A stretch of 64,000 nucleotides of DNA from JAKAWM01 sp049966695 (GTDB lineage: Bacteria > Actinomycetota > Acidimicrobiia > Acidimicrobiales > Palsa-688): contig JBMFUG010000002.1 of the NCBI GenBank assembly GCA_049966695.1, forward strand, positions 1 to 64,000, read 5' to 3'. The notes under the pieces are model-generated. The model saw only the letters and a list, made by a program, of their open reading frames with translations. It was not told the DNA's origin and made no database searches. Each line of letters starts with the position of its first letter. Position 1 is the first letter of the stretch. Positions 29,108 through 36,449 of the stretch are shown piece by piece. The translations under genes were made by a program, and so were the position numbers.

Positions 29108-29622
29108 GCTGGCCGTTGCCGCAACAGCATCCCTCGGACGAAGGCTGCCTGTCCTGCGTGCTGCAAGTCGTCGGCGATGACGCTCACTAGGCGCACTCCG
29201 AGAGTCACGGGCGGGTCCCATCGCCTGTCCACGATGCGCTGGAGGTCGGCGTCGGTCACGTTGGCGACGAAGCGCACGGTCTGGTCATGCACAGCGTCGT
29301 AGTAACCGGCGAGCAAACCCGGCCCGTCGACCTGCACCGCTGCGACTTGGTCGGCTGTATGCCCGTAGCCAGTCTCTTTGGGGGCAAAGGGCAAACCGAA
29401 GCGCTCTGCCCACCCCTGGGCGGTCCAGACCTGTTCAGCGCCGGCTAGCTCTGACACATGGTCGTCTTGCACTCGCGTCAGGTGCCAGACGAGCCAAGCT
29501 ATCGAGTTGGCCTCGGCGTCGAGACGCGCCGCAAGCTGTTGCGCGCTCAAGCCGTCTATGGCAGCGTGTACGGCTTGGCTTACTCGGCCGAAGGCGTCTA
29601 CGAGAAGATCCGCACTGCCCAT
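29101..29622 (-). CDS. DinB/MDMPI-fold protein
   Basis: A 173-residue four-helix-bundle protein. Three histidines occupy metal-ligand-like positions: WLVWHLTRVQDDH (near residue 48), YDAVHDQTVRF (near 132) and DDLQHAGQAAFVRG (near 153). This fits the DinB-like superfamily, which in actinobacteria includes mycothiol-dependent enzymes. Specific substrate is unknown. ATG at 29622. The gene converges with tetR. Confidence 0.82.
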   Translation of the reverse strand: MGSADLLVDAFGRVSQAVHAAIDGLSAQQLAARLDAEANSIAWLVWHLTRVQDDHVSELAGAEQVWTAQGWAERFGLPFAPKETGYGHTADQVAAVQVDGPGLLAGYYDAVHDQTVRFVANVTDADLQRIVDRRWDPPVTLGVRLVSVIADDLQHAGQAAFVRGMLLRQRPAA

Positions 29623-29809
29623 GGCTGCGAGGCTAGCTCAACTATGAAGGCGCCGGTCTGTCGTTGCCACCCCCGTGCACGCTTGCGGCGCCGCTCCTGT
29701 GAGCGCTCACGCGGGTGGTGCACTAGCCACGACCACGTTTTCGAGGGGTTGCCAACCGTTGACGGTCTCGCATGGTCCTGTTCCGTTCGAGCATGACTGT
29801 CACAAAGCC

Positions 29810-30900
29810 CTGAAAGGTACGGCCGCCGCCCGGTTCGCCTACAACTGGGGGCTGGGGCTGGTGAGCAATCACTTGTCTGCCCGCCGGGCGTTGGTGGTGC
29901 TGGCCGTGCGTCCCGGGGCCTGCCGGGGAGGTGCCGAGCGCTGGGCCGACGGCCTGCTCGGCCCGGCTGCCCTGGGCTCTCCCGGCGCTGCGCCGAGCCT
30001 GGGACCATGCCAAGGCCGAGGTGGGCACCGGCGCTTCGGGGCTGTCGATGACCGCCACGTCCGCCTGCCCCGGACCGGGGTCACCCGGGCCAAGGAGCCG
30101 ACCACAAAGCTGGTCCGGCTCGTCGGTGCGGGCGTGGGCGTCAAGGAGCTGACCGTGCTCTCTACCGGCGAGGTGGTCCCCAGCCCCAATCACCTCTCCC
30201 GCTATGCCCGCCGCATGGCCCAGCTCCAAGCGCCATGCCCCCGCCGAGCTGGCCCGGCTAAGGGGCGGCCACCCTCCAAGCGCTGGCAGCGCTCCAAGGC
30301 CCGCCTCGGTCGTGCGCACGCCAAGGTGGGGGCGGCGCGAGGCGACGGGCTGCACAAGCTCAGCACCAACTTGGCCAAGCGGCACTGAACGGTGGTGGTC
30401 GAGGACTTGAACGTCGCCGGTACGACCACCAGCTCCAAGGGCTCGGGCCACTGGCGGGGCAAAGCCGGTCTCGACCGAGCGGCCCTGGACGCCGCCCCCG
30501 GCGAGCTGTGCCGCCAGCTCGCCTACAAGGCCAGGTGGCACGGGCCCACGCTCGTGGTCGCCGACCGGTGGTACCCGTCCTCGAAAACGTGCTCCCGGTG
30601 CAAGGCAGTGAAAGCCGAGCTGTCGCTCGCCGAGCGCACCTACCGCTGCGAGCACTGCGGCGTGGCCATCGACCGCGACGCCAACGCGGCGGCCAACCTG
30701 GCCGCCCTCGTCGGGGCGCTCGGCGGTACCGGGAGCGGCCCGGGGACCAGTCAGCGCAACCTGGCGGACGTGCAGGGAGACGACAAGTTCATGCCTTACA
30801 GCAGGTGGTCGTCGACGAACTGCGAAGACGCCACCAGCCCCAAGCTGGACAGGACCGCCACCGCCACCCGGGAACGGGTAGCCCCGAAGCCCGTCTTCAT
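29810..30900 (+). pseudogene. Decayed IS200/IS605-type TnpB (OrfB) gene
   Basis: TnpB signatures are scattered over frames. TAAARFAYNWGLGLV (from 29822) is in one frame; LPWALPALRRAWDHAKAEV (29970-30026) is in another; DRHVRLPRTGVTRAKEPT and VKELTVLSTGEVVP return to the first. The RuvC-I motif reads VGAGVGVK where families have G-x-D-x-G, so the catalytic Asp is a Gly (codon 30131-30133). An in-frame TGA (30386-30388) stops reading just before TVVVEDLNVAG. The zinc finger (CSRCKAV...CEHCGVAIDRDANAAANL) is intact near 30595-30705. The N-terminal start region and a mid segment are missing. The 3' boundary is approximate; no TnpA, terminal hairpins or guide RNA were identified. Confidence 0.85.
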
Positions 30901-31024
30901 CAGAAGTGACAGATGGGACAGATTTGGGAACGGTGCTCCGTCGGGGACAACGGGCTCGCGGCTTTTGCGACCAGGCGGTTGCCGTCTCCGCCCTTGGGGC
31001 CGGGCCAGCACCGCTGGCGAATTT

Positions 31025-31621
31025 CTAACGGTACCCCGGGTACTGGCGGCCCTGTGGCACGACATTGTCGGTTGCTTCGTCACCCCAGACGGCCCAGCCT
31101 GGGCGTTGGTAACGAGCGAACAGCTCGAGGAACGGCCCCGGTGAGCATGCCTCGATGATGTCGTACAGTTCCTCGGGTTTGCGGGAATGCTCGCGCTTGC
31201 GGGCCGCGAACAGGTTGACCATCGAGCGGCCCGGTTGCAACGTGCGCAGTTTGCCGCGCGTCCCGAACAAGACCAGCTCGGTCACGTTGCGGAAGTAAAA
31301 GCCCACTCCCCGGCCGTCAGGGCCGCCGTCTTTGCGGACCTTGTACCACACAAGGTTTGTCTTGTAAACGAAACCCCAGTCGTGAAGGACCATTAAGCCC
31401 TCGGCCAAAAGGGCGTTGGGCACCCAGAGGTAGCAATGCGAACGCTCTGCCATCAGGTCAGCCACGGGCAGGGCTGCGATGTCCTTAGCCGCTAGGGTGC
31501 CGTAGCGCGACAGCCTCCGGTGCTCCGGCGCCACCTTGCCGGTGCGGTTTGCAAAACGCCAAGGCGGGTCGGCCAGCACCGTCCCGAACGGCTGTCTTGC
31601 CTCGAGGGCACCGTTGGCCAT
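31025..31621 (-). CDS. MT-A70-family adenine methyltransferase
   Basis: A ~198-residue protein from ATG 31621. The catalytic motif is VLADPPWRF (near residue 13). RSHCYLWVPNALL, YKTNLVWYKVRKDG and SRKPEELYDIIEACS match MT-A70 enzymes, with a C-terminal ELFARYQRPGWAVWGDE strand. Bacterial members methylate adenine N6 in DNA. No restriction gene accompanies it. An upstream reading to 31801 is not family-like. It lies downstream of a tnpB relic and beside the tRNA-Leu. Confidence 0.9.
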   Translation of the reverse strand: MANGALEARQPFGTVLADPPWRFANRTGKVAPEHRRLSRYGTLAAKDIAALPVADLMAERSHCYLWVPNALLAEGLMVLHDWGFVYKTNLVWYKVRKDGGPDGRGVGFYFRNVTELVLFGTRGKLRTLQPGRSMVNLFAARKREHSRKPEELYDIIEACSPGPFLELFARYQRPGWAVWGDEATDNVVPQGRQYPGYR

Positions 31622-31805
31622 GAACTTGCCGGTGGTACTACTGGGAGCAATGAAAGCTGTGCTTTCCCATGCAGATCTGCGTCGTGTGCTCGTCGTGGGC
31701 CCCGGGGCCCTTCTCCGCAGCATCGTAGCCTTTGCCACCACGGCGTTACTGGGACTACCAGGATGTCCTAGTAAGCCTCTGACCAGGGAGTTTGCTGCCA
31801 AAAAC

Positions 31806-31891
31806 TGGTGGGCGCGGAGGGACTTGAACCCTCACGGCCTTGCGGCCAATGGATTTTGAGTCCATCGTGTCTGCCATTCCACCACGCGCCC
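31806..31891 (-). tRNA. tRNA-Leu (anticodon CAA)
   Basis: On the minus strand the acceptor GGGCGCG (31891-31885) pairs with CGCGCCC (31816-31810), followed by A and an encoded CCA (31808-31806). The anticodon loop CTCAAAA is flanked by ATGGA/TCCAT, giving CAA. A long variable arm (GGCC-GCAA-GGCC) is typical of class II tRNA-Leu, and the T-loop is GGTTCAAGTCC. Total 86 nt including CCA. Confidence 0.97.
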
Positions 31892-32191
31892 TCTAACTTC
31901 TGGCCCGTACCTATGCCGTCCAGCGGCAAGTGCCCTCCAGCCGCAAGGCCGTTCTCGCTTTGGGCTGGCCCCGAGGCGTCAGCGCTCAGGCTAAGCACCA
32001 CAGACCGGACAAGACGTGGCATAGTGCGAAGCACAATAACTGAGCGTAGCCGAGGGAGGCAGTGGCTGAGGGACCGCGTCGGGCGCAGGGCTGAGGGCCA
32101 GCGGGAGCACCTTGCAGGCAGGGTGCATGACCGGGGCTGCCCAGTCGGTCCAAGTCTCGAAGCGTGGGGGCACAGCACGTTGGCCAGGCGG
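31892..32191. other. Gene-free gap between tRNA-Leu and DNA methyltransferase gene
   Basis: About 300 bases with no credible coding region. It must contain the tRNA-Leu promoter on the minus strand, but no clear -35/-10 pair is seen. A small GTGC-GAA-GCAC hairpin occurs near 32018-32028. I recognise nothing else. Confidence 0.4.
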
Positions 32192-33094
32192 TCAGAACGG
32201 GAAAACCGGGATGTCTGGGGCGAGCCTGGTGGGGCCTTGGCCCGCGACCAGGTAGCGCACGCCGCTTGAGCCGAGGCGCCGGTACATGACCGCGACCGCC
32301 TCAGGGTTGTTGTCGACGAGCACGAACCTTCTGCCAAATTGGCGGGCAACTGCACCAGTTGTGCCGCTGCCGGCGAAGAAGTCCAGTACCCAGGCTCCAG
32401 GCCTCGAGGAGGCCTGGACCACCCGCCGCAGGATCCCTTCGGGTTTTTGGCTCGGGTAGCCGGTCTTCTCCTTGCTGTTGGTGGGGACGATCGTGTGCCA
32501 CCAGACGTCGGTCGGGACCTTGCCCCTTTCGGCTTTCTCCGCCGTGACGAGACCAGGTGCCATGTAAGGGATCCGCTCCACTGCGTCTTGGTCGAAGTAG
32601 TAGCGCTTGGGGTCGCGCACGTAAACGAGGATCGTGTCGTGCTTGGGCGGCCAGCGGTTCTTCGCCCGCCCGCCGTAGTCGTAGGCCCATATCACCTCGT
32701 TCAAGAAGCACTCGCGGCCGAAGATCTGGTCGAGCAAGACCTTGCAGTAATGAGCCTCCCGGTAGTCGATGTGGAAGTACAGCGTGCCGTCCCGGCTGAG
32801 CAGCCTTCGAGCTTCTTCTAGACGCGGCCCTATGAACTCCAAGTAGTCGTCGAACTCGTCGATGTAGGCTTTCCGTCCGGTCTCTACGGTTATATAGTTG
32901 TGCCCTCCGAAGCCTCGGCGGTCCCCGTTGTCGGACCTTCGGGCCTGGAGGGTCAAGCGCTCCTGGACCTTGCCAGTGTTGAAGGGCGGGTCGACATAGA
33001 CCAGCTGGAAGGCCTCGTCGGGCAGCTTCGCGAGCACCTCCGCGTTGTCACCAAGTACCACGTAGCCGTTGCTGTGCTCGGTGAGGTCGATCAA
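32192..33094 (-). CDS. Beta-class DNA adenine methyltransferase, solitary
   Basis: A 300-residue methyltransferase with catalytic VYVDPPFNTG (near residue 35), then a target-recognition region, then the SAM-binding VLDFFAGSGTTGAVA (near 243). That motif order defines the beta class, which includes CcrM-like enzymes. YPSQKPEGILRRVVQASS (near 215) is another conserved block. Start is TTG 33094 with GGAGG 9 bases upstream. No nuclease gene is nearby, so it is likely a solitary (housekeeping or regulatory) methylase. The recognition site cannot be read by eye. Confidence 0.93.
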   Translation of the reverse strand: MIDLTEHSNGYVVLGDNAEVLAKLPDEAFQLVYVDPPFNTGKVQERLTLQARRSDNGDRRGFGGHNYITVETGRKAYIDEFDDYLEFIGPRLEEARRLLSRDGTLYFHIDYREAHYCKVLLDQIFGRECFLNEVIWAYDYGGRAKNRWPPKHDTILVYVRDPKRYYFDQDAVERIPYMAPGLVTAEKAERGKVPTDVWWHTIVPTNSKEKTGYPSQKPEGILRRVVQASSRPGAWVLDFFAGSGTTGAVARQFGRRFVLVDNNPEAVAVMYRRLGSSGVRYLVAGQGPTRLAPDIPVFPF

Positions 33095-33601
33095 TGCAAA
33101 AGCCTCCGGCTCATCCCTACAGGGACCATAGCCGGGGAGCGAAGCGATGTCGCGGTGCTGGGGCCTCTAAGGTGCCTACTTCTAAGTCATGTGGCCCCTA
33201 GGTCGTGGCTGGCCGCCGGCCGGTGATTGGGCAACCGGCGCCTGGTCTTAGAAGTCTTAGAAAACGGTCACCAGGACGACTGAGCGGTGAGTGCGAAGTG
33301 CAAAAAGTGACAAACGACCCTGGTCAATTAGGCCAAAGTGCCTGACAATGAAGCTAGAGCGCCTCGACCGCCAGCAGCTAGCTCGGCCCAAACGGGCGGC
33401 TGCCATTTGCGCCGTCGGCTTAGACATATTGACCTTGCCGTCAAGGAGGTGAGGGGAGATGGCAGCGGCGGAGTTCTCGGGGCACGGTCATGCCAGTCCA
33501 GCCCGGCACGTGACACGCAAAAATCTTGTTAGCAGCTGCTAATAGTAGGGCCAGAGGCGCAGCACGGGGAGGTTGTTAAAAAAAGGAGGTCGTCGGTAAA
33601 A
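33095..33601. other. 507-bp intergenic region, possible leader of the CNB gene
   Basis: Divergent promoters for the methyltransferase and the cyclic-nucleotide-binding gene should lie here. Recognisable elements are TTCTAAG/CTTAGAA half-sites near 33179 and 33245-33263, an AT-rich run near 33300-33330, and two strong Shine-Dalgarno sequences (33443-33449 and 33583-33589). The first precedes a tiny frame listed separately. No RNA family was recognised. Confidence 0.4.
33459..33542 (+). CDS. Possible 27-codon small ORF
   Basis: ATG 33459 follows AAGGAGG (33443-33449) and GAGGGGAG (33451-33458). The frame encodes 27 residues beginning MAAAEFSGHGHASPARH and ends at TAA 33540-33542. It precedes the cyclic-nucleotide-binding gene by 59 bases and could be a leader peptide or a chance frame. 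No similarity is recognised. Confidence 0.3.
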   Translation: MAAAEFSGHGHASPARHVTRKNLVSSC

Positions 33602-34132
33602 ATGGTCAACGAAGACATTGCAAAGCTTGTTGCCAGCCACCCGTTTTTGTCTGACCTGCCTGGCAATACGGCCGAGCTCGTCAGCGGGTGCGCTCGGCAC
33701 GTCGCTATTGGGAGCGGGCTGCGCTTGCTAAGGGAGGGGGAACCTGCTAATAGCCTTTACCTGCTCCGCAGAGGCAGGGTTAGCCTTGAACTGCGTACGC
33801 CGGGGCGAGGAGCGCTCGTGGTCGAGACTCTAGGCCCTGGCGCAGCGCTCGGTTTGTCTTGGTTGTTCCCGCCCTACCGTTGGCAGTTCGACGCTCGTGC
33901 CCTCGAACCGGTGGGGGCAATAGAGGTGGACGCGGCTTGCTTCCGGGCCAAAATGGAAGCCGACCCAGCCTTCGGTTACGCCTTGGTGAAGCGTCTAACC
34001 TCTATTATGCTGCAGCGTCTGCAAGCAACGAGGCGGAGGCTTTTGGAGCTATATAGCGAAGCGGGCCCTTCAGCGCAGGCGGACCTTGTACGGAGCTCGC
34101 CCGGTCTGTACCGAGGAGGGGCAGCCGTGTGA
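33602..34132 (+). CDS. Cyclic nucleotide-binding domain protein without HTH
   Basis: A 176-residue protein with a CAP-type beta-roll: HPFLSDLPGNTAELV, LLREGEPANSLYLLRRGRVSLEL (near 45-67), the phosphate-cassette region LGPGAALGLSWLFPPYRWQFDARAL (near 85-110) and a long C-helix. CRP/FNR proteins continue with a winged-helix DNA-binding domain, but this one ends ~35 residues after the C-helix with no HTH. The cassette lacks a clean GExA-L-(x)n-RxA core, so ligand binding is uncertain. AAGGAGG at 33583-33589 precedes the ATG. It may act through a partner protein. Confidence 0.82.
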   Translation: MVNEDIAKLVASHPFLSDLPGNTAELVSGCARHVAIGSGLRLLREGEPANSLYLLRRGRVSLELRTPGRGALVVETLGPGAALGLSWLFPPYRWQFDARALEPVGAIEVDAACFRAKMEADPAFGYALVKRLTSIMLQRLQATRRRLLELYSEAGPSAQADLVRSSPGLYRGGAAV

Positions 34133-34213
34133 GAGCCGCACCCGCGTGGGCCTCTGGCTTGGCCAGTGCGGCTAACAGGCGGTGGCTCGGGCCGCCAACT
34201 ACGTTTAAGTCCC

Positions 34214-34573
34214 ATGGCAGAGTTGGAGGTGGAAGGCGGGGACCTCGTCCTGCGCCTCTCTGCGGCAGAGAAGGTCGAGGCCGCGCACGGGGACCTGCGG
34301 GTACCAGTTTCGGCTGTTAAGCGAGTGGAGGTGCTCGAAGACGCTCACCGCCCTGCGGACCTGGTCGGGTTGAAGGTGGGGACGCGCATACCTGGGCTCG
34401 TCGAGGTGGCTACGGTGCACGGGGTCAACAAGACGATCTTGGCGGCTGTGCACCATGGCACGCCGCGAGGCGTCCGGGTGCTCTTTGAGGGTACAGGCTA
34501 CGACGAATGGGTAGTTGGTTGCAGGGACCCAGAGGCTGTCGTTGCCGCACTGGCGTTGCCGTCCGAGCCGTGA
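34214..34573 (+). CDS. Conserved actinobacterial hypothetical, PH-like
   Basis: A 119-residue protein from ATG 34214. It reads as alternating beta strands: ELEVEGGDLVLRLSAAEKVE, LRVPVSAVKRVEVLED, a loop with GTRIPGLVEVATV, then ILAAVHHGTPRGVRVLF and a final helix DPEAVVAALA. Proteins of this pattern are common in actinobacteria and look like a small PH-type fold, but I know no assigned function. It begins 81 bases after the cyclic-nucleotide-binding gene and may be co-transcribed. Confidence 0.7.
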   Translation: MAELEVEGGDLVLRLSAAEKVEAAHGDLRVPVSAVKRVEVLEDAHRPADLVGLKVGTRIPGLVEVATVHGVNKTILAAVHHGTPRGVRVLFEGTGYDEWVVGCRDPEAVVAALALPSEP

Positions 34574-34679
34574 CCGAGGCAGGCCTAGGGTCCCTGGTCG
34601 CGTGACGCCTGCTCGGCCGCTGCTGGAGGTCCTAAGAAAGCAGCCTTGCTGTTGGGCAATTTCACCGCTGGGTAGGGTC

Positions 34680-34697
34680 TTAACAAAATCATTACAA
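34680..34697 (+). promoter_or_regulatory. AT-rich direct repeat upstream of a secreted GH25-like gene
   Basis: TTAACA (34680) and ATTACA (34691) recur with an 11-bp period in an AT-rich patch. The arrangement is like the spaced GTAACA-type repeats bound by the actinobacterial response regulator MtrA before cell-wall hydrolase genes. Binding is inference from resemblance and from the secreted product downstream. Confidence 0.25.
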
Positions 34698-34854
34698 ATC
34701 GCCTGAGGCGGTGCCCTAAAGTGCTGGCTATGGCTTGCTCGGCTGGTTGGGGCTCGTCACGCCGATCGCGCCTGCGAGAGGGCCGGTGACAGTGGGGGAG
34801 GCGTAACTGATCGGCGCGGGACCAGGTCTGCAAGCGCCTGGCTGTGGCAAGCTG

Positions 34855-36339
34855 GTGGTCCTGGTCGTCAGTGCCGGTTTGGCCAGTTTGCTCTTGCTGC
34901 TCTGGTCGGCGTCCGCGTGGGCATCGGAGGCACCACAAGCGCCCCTAGTCCTTTCTGCAAGTGCTACGCCGGGCGCCTTGGGGCCGAGCGGTGGGGAGGT
35001 AAGAGTTGCAGGCCGAGTGGAGCATGCGAGCTCGTGCCAGCTGGAACTGCTGTCTCGTCAGTCTTTCCCTGTTGTCTACTCCCACAACCCGACCACCAGT
35101 TGCGCTGGCGGCAACTACTCGGCCCACGTCCTTGTCGGGGCCAACACGACACCGCTGTGGCGCACGGTCGCGTTCGCACTGGTGGCCCGCAACGGCCCCT
35201 TGTCTTTCACGGGCCGTTTTTACATGTCCCTGGCGCCCCTGCAAGCGCCCCTAGTCCTTTCTGCAAGTGCTACGCCGGGCGCCTTGGGGCCGAGCGGTGG
35301 GGAGGTAAGAGTTGCAGGCCGAGTGGAGCATGCGAGCTCGTGCCAGCTGGAACTGCTGTCTCGTCAGTCTTTCCCTGTTGTCTACTCCCACAACCCGACC
35401 ACCAGTTGCGCTGGCGGCAACTACTCGGCCCACGTCCTTGTCGGGGCCAACACGACACCGCTGTGGCGCACGGTCGCGTTCGCACTGGTGGCCCGCAACG
35501 GCCCCTTGTCTTTCACGGGCCGTTTTTACATATCCCTGGCGCCCAACTTTCACCCGTTGCCTCCGCCTCGTCCCCCCAGGGCCACTTCAGCCAACCCCTA
35601 CCCGCTTGGCGCTTCGGGGTACGACGTGTCGTGGCCCCAGTGCGCCCGGCACGGTTCAGCAGTTGCCAAACGGTTGCCGGGTGACCCCAGCTTCGCCATT
35701 GTCGGGGTTAACGACGGGACCATCAGCGGTTTCAACAGCTGTTTTTCCGCTGAGGTTGCCTGGGCTGGCCCGCAGGTGTCTGTCTATGTCATCTTGCAGC
35801 CCGCACCAGTTGAGAGCCGGTTGCCGAACGAGATGACCGGCCCTAAAGCCTCCTGTGCCGGCACCAGCCAGCAGTGCCGGGCGTACGACTGGGGGTACGA
35901 GCATGCACTGGCTGACCTGGCCTTTGTACAGGCCAGGAGGCTGCGCCCAAAGATGTGGTGGTTGGACATCGAGACGGCAGAAGGATGGGCCACATCCGCC
36001 GCTGCGAGGCCCTTGAACGCCGCTGTTGCACAAGGTGCTCTTGACGCGATCATGAAGGCGGGTTACGCGGTTGGGATTTACTGCACTTGGTACCAGTGGG
36101 GTCAGATCACGGGTTCCTACATGCCACCAAAAGCCGTGCCGATCTGGGTTGCCGGGGCGGGTAGTTTGAGCGGCGGCTACCTGAGTGCTGAGTCGTACTG
36201 CCGGCGCGCCCTGGTGGCGGGCGATCCCTCCTCCTTGGCGTCGACCTATATCGGCTTTGCGGGCGGCTCGCCATGGCTGGTCCAGTACGCATACGAGCTC
36301 GTGCCCTTCCCCGTCGACCGAGATTACGCCTGTCCGTAG
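34855..36339 (+). CDS. Secreted protein: duplicated beta domain plus GH25-like/DUF1906 domain
   Basis: A 494-residue protein from GTG 34855 with a signal peptide (residues 1-24, ending ASAWASEA). Residues ~27-128 and ~129-230 are two virtually identical 102-residue beta-rich repeats, each with a Cys pair (SSCQLEL and TTSCAGG). After a Pro-rich linker, residues ~255-494 look like a TIM-barrel glycoside hydrolase-like domain: ASGYDVSWPQC, KMWWLDIETAEGW (acidic active-site candidates) and VGIYCTWYQWGQITG. That is the DUF1906/GH25-like pattern of actinobacterial envelope proteins. Probably exported and active on, or bound to, the cell wall. The exact start is uncertain. Confidence 0.8.
   Translation: MVLVVSAGLASLLLLLWSASAWASEAPQAPLVLSASATPGALGPSGGEVRVAGRVEHASSCQLELLSRQSFPVVYSHNPTTSCAGGNYSAHVLVGANTTPLWRTVAFALVARNGPLSFTGRFYMSLAPLQAPLVLSASATPGALGPSGGEVRVAGRVEHASSCQLELLSRQSFPVVYSHNPTTSCAGGNYSAHVLVGANTTPLWRTVAFALVARNGPLSFTGRFYISLAPNFHPLPPPRPPRATSANPYPLGASGYDVSWPQCARHGSAVAKRLPGDPSFAIVGVNDGTISGFNSCFSAEVAWAGPQVSVYVILQPAPVESRLPNEMTGPKASCAGTSQQCRAYDWGYEHALADLAFVQARRLRPKMWWLDIETAEGWATSAAARPLNAAVAQGALDAIMKAGYAVGIYCTWYQWGQITGSYMPPKAVPIWVAGAGSLSGGYLSAESYCRRALVAGDPSSLASTYIGFAGGSPWLVQYAYELVPFPVDRDYACP
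34936..35544 (+). repeat. Tandem 306-bp-period in-frame duplication
   Basis: Copies at 34936-35238 and 35242-35544 are 303 bp each; I find one difference, ATG versus ATA (Met to Ile) at 35225/35531. Such identity, including synonymous positions, indicates a very recent or gene-conversion-maintained duplication of a complete 102-residue domain. Confidence 0.95.
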
Positions 36340-36449
36340 GAGCGCTAGGCGGCCAAGGCCGTGCAAGCGGCTCGCACGCCGTCCTTCCCGTCTGAAAGGC
36401 GTAGGGTTGCCGTACTGCTTAAAAATATGGCCGAAAAAGGACTAGGTGA

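Noticed and set aside
30392..31144. TnpB C-terminal part as a separate intact gene
   Set aside because: It is in the same frame as the upstream part across one TGA, and its last ~80 codons only run antisense over the MT-A70 gene.
31025..33094. Restriction-modification system
   Set aside because: Two methyltransferase-type genes but no nuclease-like gene in the interval or next to it.
34574..34854. c-di-AMP riboswitch before the secreted GH25-like gene
   Set aside because: The gene class fits, but the conserved riboswitch blocks are not recognisable; only an AT-rich direct repeat is reported.
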